Positions 57,699 to 64,000 of a stretch of DNA of 64,000 nt are shown piece by piece. How positions within the stretch are numbered: the first letter of the stretch is position 1; each line of letters opens with the position of its first letter. Both the position numbers and the translations under genes were made by a program. Origin of the DNA: Daphnia pulex (lineage: Eukaryota > Arthropoda > Branchiopoda > Diplostraca > Daphniidae); assembly GCF_021134715.1 (NCBI RefSeq), contig NC_060025.1:3348001-3412000 (forward strand), read 5' to 3'. The notes below the pieces were generated by a model. That model saw nothing but the letters and a program-made list of their open reading frames with translations. It did not search any database and had not been told where the DNA came from.

Positions 57699-60600
57699 TT
57701 TCATGTTTCAATTTGCGTCAAACATTTTTCCAATCAAACATTTCGATTGACATATCCAGGATACACCAAATACACGGTAAATGTTAAATTCATTTTTCGT
57801 TTTAGTTTAAATGGCATTTATAATATTCAATTCGTGTGCGATTTTCCTGACGTCAATGAATGACGTGCGGCTAACGTAGTACGCACTAGCTCGCCATAAT
57901 GAAACCGCCCTGAAAAATCACGTTTGTTTTTTTCCTGGTTAAGGTCTTCGTGATTTCCCGATGTTGCGTAGCACGATGAAGCGATGCCGTTGCCTAGAAA
58001 TGGTTTTTCGAAGACAAAAAGGATTTCCACGTATTTATTTGATGATGAACACAACGACGTATAGCCTGAAAGGAAACGAGGAAAATTGTACCGTCTGAAT
58101 GAGAAACAATCGGGAAACGAAATCAAAAGGCCTGGGTACGGTATAGTTTGTTATTGCGTTCAAGGCTTTGACAGCGAGGAATTTCTCGGAAGAACAGGAT
58201 AACTATTCAGCGAATTGTAAAGCTTTCAGCGTCGGAAGGCAGCGTTGCATGCGCCATTTCTCATTACCACTTGCATACAACAACCGCCGACTCAACCGGA
58301 CGAGCTTTACAATTTGATCAATCCTACTTTATTGAAGCTCCCGTTCCGACCAAAGCGGCCGTTTTGGTTGCAACTAGGAAGCCGGCGAAACATCACTGTC
58401 ATTTCCGCAATAGTTTAGAAGACTTGGGACTGGACATTCTGAGGAGCTTTAGCTTCGCTTTGGAATCCTTGACAGGGTAGTTTAGTAGCACTGGTCACCC
58501 GATAGAGTAAGAAGGAGCCGTGGGCTGGGGAATGAGCGCGGGCAACGAGTTCAGCAGTAAAGGAAGCAAAGGTAGCAGTGTAGTTCAGCTCCGAAACAAT
58601 GAGTCCTACTTTCAAATGTTCTTTTCTGTTTTTGTTTTTCAATATTCAGCGAACTAGAAATTTAAATTAGTACTAACACTTTTGAACGGAAAAGACTAGG
58701 CCTAAATACGTATTGACAAACACTTGTGTTCATGTTGGATCTGTAAAATCAGGAAACACTTATCCACGAAAGAACTGTGGGAGCTCCTGTTTTTATGCCC
58801 ACCCGAATGTCTCCCTCCCATGTGTATCCGACTGACAGTTGTTCGTGTCTACAAGAAAACGATGACGTACAACGGAATCCGACGTACAACGGAATCCGCT
58901 GGGAACTGGCAGAGCTAGACACAGAAAAGCAATGTAAAGGATGTGCTAGTATTAATGTTGACGAAGCTGAGACGTGGACAACATGTTGGCAGTAGAAGGA
59001 GGACGTGGCAATGACACAATACAACCGTTGATGACGCACGCAGGACTTGGCCCACACATGACAAATGCCGCGGTTGCCGCCAGATTGTTACCACATTGCG
59101 TAAGAAAGTTAAAAAATGAACGTTTAAAGTTTCTCATTCCTTGTCGTTGGAGATCCAGAAATTTAAAACGACAACAAACTGATAGAATACGAGTTAATTG
59201 TTTTTGCGTGATTGAATTTCGTTTGACTAGACTAAAAAAAAAGAAGCCTAGATTACAATACGGAGACATCGTCAGAAGGTTTTTTGTAGTGGACACCTGA
59301 TAAGGAGTAGCTGACCGTTGAGGGGGGGGGGGGGGGCAACTGATCGAACATTCTCATATGGATCAAGTGAGAAACTAGAGATTGTCATTTCGAATATTCG
59401 GGAAATGTGGATATTCCCGACCCGGAAAGAAAAAGAAATGGATACAATTCCATTCGAAGCGTACGGAAATAATTTAAAAAGAAACCGGTTTCTGAATTTT
59501 GATGGTTTTAATCTTCCTTCCTCTTTTGATGCATGAAATCCGGGAGTGATTGCTATGTAGAACGATCCGTTCCGAAAACATATCAAAATGCGTTTTCAGG
59601 TCCCGTCTCGCGCTGTCACGTTTTTTTTTTTTTTTTTTTTTTTTTTATTTCTGCAGAGATGCATTGAAAATATTACGTCAGGAATATCCATTTCGTACGT
59701 CTGTGTCGCTATATTGATCGGCTGGTCCTGGATGTCGTTGTCGGTATTACACTCGGCCAGCCATCCGCCTCTCGATCCTTTGACTCTTTTGGCACATTTC
59801 TACCCTTGGAGATGCTCTAACCTACCAAATAAGGTTATCATATTATTGGCTACATTTTTTTTTACCTCAAACGTATACACTGTCCGTAAAAATCCTTTTG
59901 GGGTCCATCATAGGATAATCGAAGCTTTGATGTGAACCTGAAAAAATTCTTCCTTTGTGTTGGTGATGGGGGGTATTTGCGGATACCATCCGGTAGGTTT
60001 CAATTACATCCACGACGATGCCAAAGGAAAAATTAAATGATGAAATAAGGCCATAGCAAATCCCGCCTTTGATGTGGCTGGACGAGAGGCGGGCACCAAA
60101 ATTTCGTGGTGCCGGTGCCTTGACACACGCACAATATTTAACATCTTTTTTGATTGAATGGCCGTCTACCTGGCGCAAATGTTGTAAAGTCGGCTTGCTC
60201 ATTCGAACATGAAAAATTCACTTTCATAGCTTTTAAAGATGAATGTTTTTCCTCCCTTTCAGATAATTAGGTTCACTGTGTACCCGACATGCCCGTGGGA
60301 AGGTAACAAAATTTTCGCATTGCCCGGTAGGTTTACACTGTAACTTCTAAGAGCTTTTCAGAATTTGTGTGTGCCATTGTCAAAAGGCCTATTGTCCTCC
60401 TACAATTTGATTGCAAGGGCTGTAACGCATCATCAGCATAAATATGCTGAATCTTGAATTTTTAATTAGCAATAGGCTCGGCATATTTCCAATCCGCCTC
60501 CCCCCCCCCTTCTCCCCATTCGTTCTTTTATTATTATAATGATTTCTTTTTGCCACATCATCTGTTTTGGTTTTAATTATCTTTCTCATCTCTTTTCGCT

Positions 60601-62528
60601 GACTTTTGGTCTTTTTTTTCTCTTGAACGAAATTCAAATTTTGCAACATTTTGCCACCGATCGATTCTACATGCAAAGGCCTAACCGTTTGCCAAAATTA
60701 TGTCTACAATTAATTGGGCTGTCGTTCCGAGTACAGGTGAAGGGGTATACCTTACTCTTATCTCTCTAGTCGGTGGGGGAAGACACATGCAAGCAATTAA
60801 TCCGATTCCTGATTTTACAGCAGCCGACATCTCCGTTTGGTTTCCGTGAAATTGGCGACTTGATTTCAAATGCACGGTCGGCGTGACACGGAACCTCTGA
60901 GAGCTCAAACTCGACACGTTCGCATCGTTGAGAAAAAGCAATCTCGGCTAAATCCTTAACTAAGACTATAAAAAAAACGGAGTTTGTGGAGTAAAAAGTT
61001 GGAATCCATAATAAACTTTCAGATTCTTCCACCCGTCGCCCTCAATTCAGCAGCGGGTAAAGGCCTCCATGATGCCATTCCCGCCTGACGAAACACATTC
61101 AAATTGAACAAAAGTTGTGTGACGTAACCTGGAAAAATAAAAACTGGTAATGAACTTAGTCAAAGATTTGATGTTCAAGTGTTGCACGATACTTGAGAAG
61201 CGAGGAGCATCACAGCATTTCCTTTCACGGCTCGAGTTTTTCCGTCATTTGCCTAATAAAGTCAATTATTGGCCGCCGTGAAAGTTTAGAGTTTTTGAAT
61301 TAAAGTCAAAATAACACAGAGCAGAGAGAAGAATATCCCGACGCAGGCAGCAACCCCCAGAGAGTCTAAATATGAAAACAAAATCCCGTAGAGATGAGAA
61401 TAAAGGCACTTTGCACAGAAACGACTGAGAATTTCTCCGAATACGTGGGTGTTTGCCTACTTGGAAGTCGAGTTTGATATTCGTTTGATATTCGCCACAA
61501 AAAAAAAAGGCTTGACAAGGGGAAATATCGTGAGGACACACAGGATTTTCACAGGCGCCGTTTAGATTTATCGATCGAACGACGAGTGACGACAAGGCCA
61601 AATCAGTGTGCACAACACATCGTCGTTATGCAAACGCCAATTGGAGCTGAAATGCATAATGAGGCTGATTTGCTACACTGTCCTTCCACTCACACGGATT
61701 AATACTTATTTGCCAGCATCGACGACACACAGTCCTAAGGTAATTCTCCTTCATTTCAAACCCTGGTTTTCATTTCATCTTCATCATTTTATCATCGTTT
61801 TTTTAATATTTACGGTCTCATCTATATTCCTTCGATGTGTGACAAGAAAAATTGTCTACATCAAATAATAGCGGGAAATTTAATAATTCCAGAAGGAGAA
61901 AGGATCGGCTCATCAAATGTGAAGATGGAGAAAACATCAGAAGAAAAAGACGAGGGCCGTCAAAAGGAATAGACTCGAGTGGAGGATCGTGTTTCTCCAC
62001 CATTTCGTTTGCCAGTCGTCACCTTTTCCAATATCATGCAGAAAGACGCCGAAGATGTAATGTAGGCGAGCCTACGTAAGTGGACCATGCATCCACTCTG
62101 GATATTCTTTTTAGGAAAACAGTTATGAATTTATTCGCCCCCATATTTTCTTTCTCTGCATTTCTCATGAGGACCGAGTTTGATGGCCTCTTGGCGTTGA
62201 ATAATTTGCCACCCTTCTCAGTCCAGTGTCCGCGCCTTGACGTCGTTGGTGCGGCGCGCGCACTCCCGTCGGCACTACACGCCGCCAGCCAGCCACTACA
62301 CGCAACGATATCCCAACAAAACATCACAGTCGTGCGTGACAGTTTGAACCCAACGATTCGCCCCCTCTCTCTCTCTCTCTCTCTCTCGCTCTCTCTCTCG
62401 AGGGTCTCCTTTTGATGTCGTGTCGATGCTGTGACACCGTGTAACCTCCCCCGAGGTATTTATTTCTGTGTCGGATCAAAGTGTTGGTTAGTTTCTCACA
62501 AAGTTTTGAAAACATTTCGGCTGAGAAA
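57699..62528. other. Intergenic region between the two opsin genes
   Basis: About 4.8 kb without a supported gene. It contains a G homopolymer near 59321-59335, a T homopolymer near 59622-59646, a C run near 60500, an exact 17-bp tandem duplication at 58863-58898 and, near the right end, a CT run. No opsin-like exon remnant was recognised. Confidence 0.45.
62365..62400 (+). repeat. CT microsatellite upstream of opsin B
   Basis: Run of CT dinucleotides broken once by a G, about 130 bases before the opsin B start codon, so probably in its promoter or 5'UTR. Confidence 0.8.
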
Positions 62529-63441
62529 ATGACGACGAGTGATGACTACACTTGGATTAGTTTCCCCGCTGGGGCCCGCACATCAGACGAATTCACGCTT
62601 AATTACAGCAGCTCGGAAAACTTATTTGTTAATCACAACAGCAGCGGTGAGCTGAGTCTCGATGGAGAGCGGACGTCACTGGTCCAATGGGATGACTGGG
62701 ACCAATCTTTGTGGACGGCCGAACAACGCCAACTTTTGGAAAGGGGTGCAATCCCGCCCGAGGTCCACATCACGCTCGGAGTTTTCCTGACTCTTATCGT
62801 CCTATTCGGAGTGGCAGCCAATTCCTCGATTTTCTACGTCTTCGCGAGGTAACAGAACCGGAAATTCGATTGCCACCGTGAAATTGTACTCCCGCAGTCC
62901 CCGCTTTGTGTGCAAATTTCAATTGGAAAACAGTTCGCAAGACGAAAAATGCCGCATAGTTATAACGACATTTTAGCCCACAATTCTTTTCTTTTGTGCG
63001 TTCAATTGAATATAATGCCGGAAGGTAGTGCCAGGCGGAAAATTGACCGTGGAAATGGAGGTCTTGTCGTTTTGTAAACGATGACCTTTACATGATGTAT
63101 CCCACCATTGACAGCACAAAAAGATTTTTCGATCAGGACCGAGTTTCCGATCAATCAGCTACACTTGCTGTACAGAATTCGATCAACCGACAATTTTTAA
63201 TGACGCAGCGTTCAAAGATTATTGGCTCCTTTATTTTTAGTTACGTGTTTTTTTTTCCTCTTTATAATTGAACGATTCCTCAATTTTCATTTCTACTACT
63301 AATCAAACAGGTTCAAACGGCTAAGGACGCCGGCCAACGTGTTCATCATCAACTTGACCATCTGCGATTTCTTCGCCTGTTGTCTCCACCCACTGGCCGT
63401 CTACTCGGCGTTCAGGGGCCGCTGGTCTTTCGGCCAAACAG
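62529..63441 (+). CDS. Opsin, arthropsin-like, copy B (partial, runs off the window)
   Basis: Two exons are inside the window: 62529-62848 and 63311-63441. The donor at 63442 (gtatgc) leads to exons beyond 64000, so the gene is cut by the window, not broken. Exon 1 encodes the same WDDWD/LWTAEQRQLLE block and TM1 as copy A, preceded by a longer Ser/Asn-rich extracellular N-terminus with NYSS and NHNSS glycosylation-type sites. Exon 2 encodes intracellular loop 1, TM2 and loop 1 outside (RFKRLRTPANVF to SFGQTG) and differs from copy A at only four of 131 bases. The start ATG at 62529 is the first in frame with a methionine; upstream sequence in the same frame is open to 62481 but lacks ATG. 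The tandem paralog of 54210-57698. Confidence 0.88.
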
Positions 63442-64000
63442 GTATGCACATTTTATTCGGCGAATCCAGAAGAAAAGGAAATCCCCTGAATCGACATTTT
63501 GTGAGGAAAATGTCGATTTCCTGGTGAATAGTTCATCATGTACGGGATGATTTTCTGTTGTTGTTTGGCCATCGCGTTCGCTCTTGACTTTCGTCCGCCA
63601 ACCCGGCATCCGACATCGTTCAGGATCCCTTTGTCGTTTCTCTGTTGTGATGAGTAGTAGTATATAGTAGAAGACGCAGCGTGATTTCTCTCCCGATCGA
63701 TCGAACCCGCAGCACACATTTGAAAATGCTCTCGGTTGCTGCCGCCAGCCATTCACGGCTCCTTGGATTGTTTTGTGTATGTCCCCCTCTCAGATGACGA
63801 TGATGTCCTTTGTCTTCCGCAATAAAGGCGGACAAGACACGACGACGACGGAAGGGACATAATCACGACCGGAGCGTGGGATGCTGCGGAGTAGTGAGCT
63901 CTATTTTGGTATTGATTGCGTTTAATTGGAAGTGAAACAACTCCCTTTGTAGATGTACGTACCTGCTGTTGTAATTACATTTTCATTGGGCGCATATACA
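63442..64000 (+). other. Start of opsin B intron 2
   Basis: No coding exon was recognised before the window ends. By analogy with copy A, where intron 2 is 1.6 kb, the next exon should lie beyond 64000. Confidence 0.6.

Noticed and set aside
58724-59300. Several overlapping frames of 60-115 codons on both strands between the opsins
   Set aside because: They overlap one another on opposite strands with no motif or coding bias; the 17-bp duplication there is trivial.

Overview
The window reads as nuclear DNA from a small crustacean, most likely a water flea (Daphnia-like). It has many introns of about 55-110 bp with GT..AG ends and intron-rich animal genes. Tandem duplication is frequent, and the opsin pair resembles the arthropsin group known to be expanded in Daphnia. 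The species call is inference; the gene identities rest on motifs visible in translated exons.

Layout. Positions 1-4239 are simple-sequence-rich upstream DNA, followed by a Ste20 kinase of the GCK-III class (4586-8047, +). A RagA-type GTPase lies at 9397-10801 (-). Divergent from it, three ATP11-class P4-ATPase (lipid flippase) genes stand in tandem on + (11988-17110, 18152-23999, 25322-30496) with almost identical intron positions. The middle copy carries a long 36-bp-repeat tail. On the minus strand follow a DOT1L H3K79 methyltransferase (32956-36128), a broken unprocessed GBF1-like Sec7 pseudogene (about 36340-37515), and a Treslin/TICRR replication-initiation gene (37951-41750).

From 42 to 49 kb there is a cluster of small secreted-protein genes. 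It holds a four-exon arthropod-type secreted protein (42283-43059, -), a Pro/Ala/Tyr repeat protein (44153-45408, -), a Gly/Tyr-rich protein (45939-47239, +) and a small acidic then Tyr/Pro-rich protein (48141-48657, +). Three of them share a TATA box about 30 bp upstream of an arthropod TCAGT initiator, which suggests strong, coordinated expression of structural (cuticle, eggshell or silk-like) products. A basic, disordered, unrecognised 300-aa gene follows (49949-52192, +). Its fourth intron holds a near-perfect 984-bp palindrome. The window ends with two tandem opsin genes (54210-57698 complete; 62529 onward, cut by the window edge). Their second exons are almost identical although their first exons have diverged.

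Functionally the window mixes housekeeping genes (kinase signalling, mTORC1 nutrient sensing, lipid asymmetry, chromatin, replication origin firing) with lineage-specific duplicates (flippases, tyrosine-rich secreted proteins, opsins). I saw no tRNA, rRNA, CRISPR array or intact transposase. Exon boundaries were placed by hand from splice signals, reading frame and family similarity; small exons and UTRs are the least certain.
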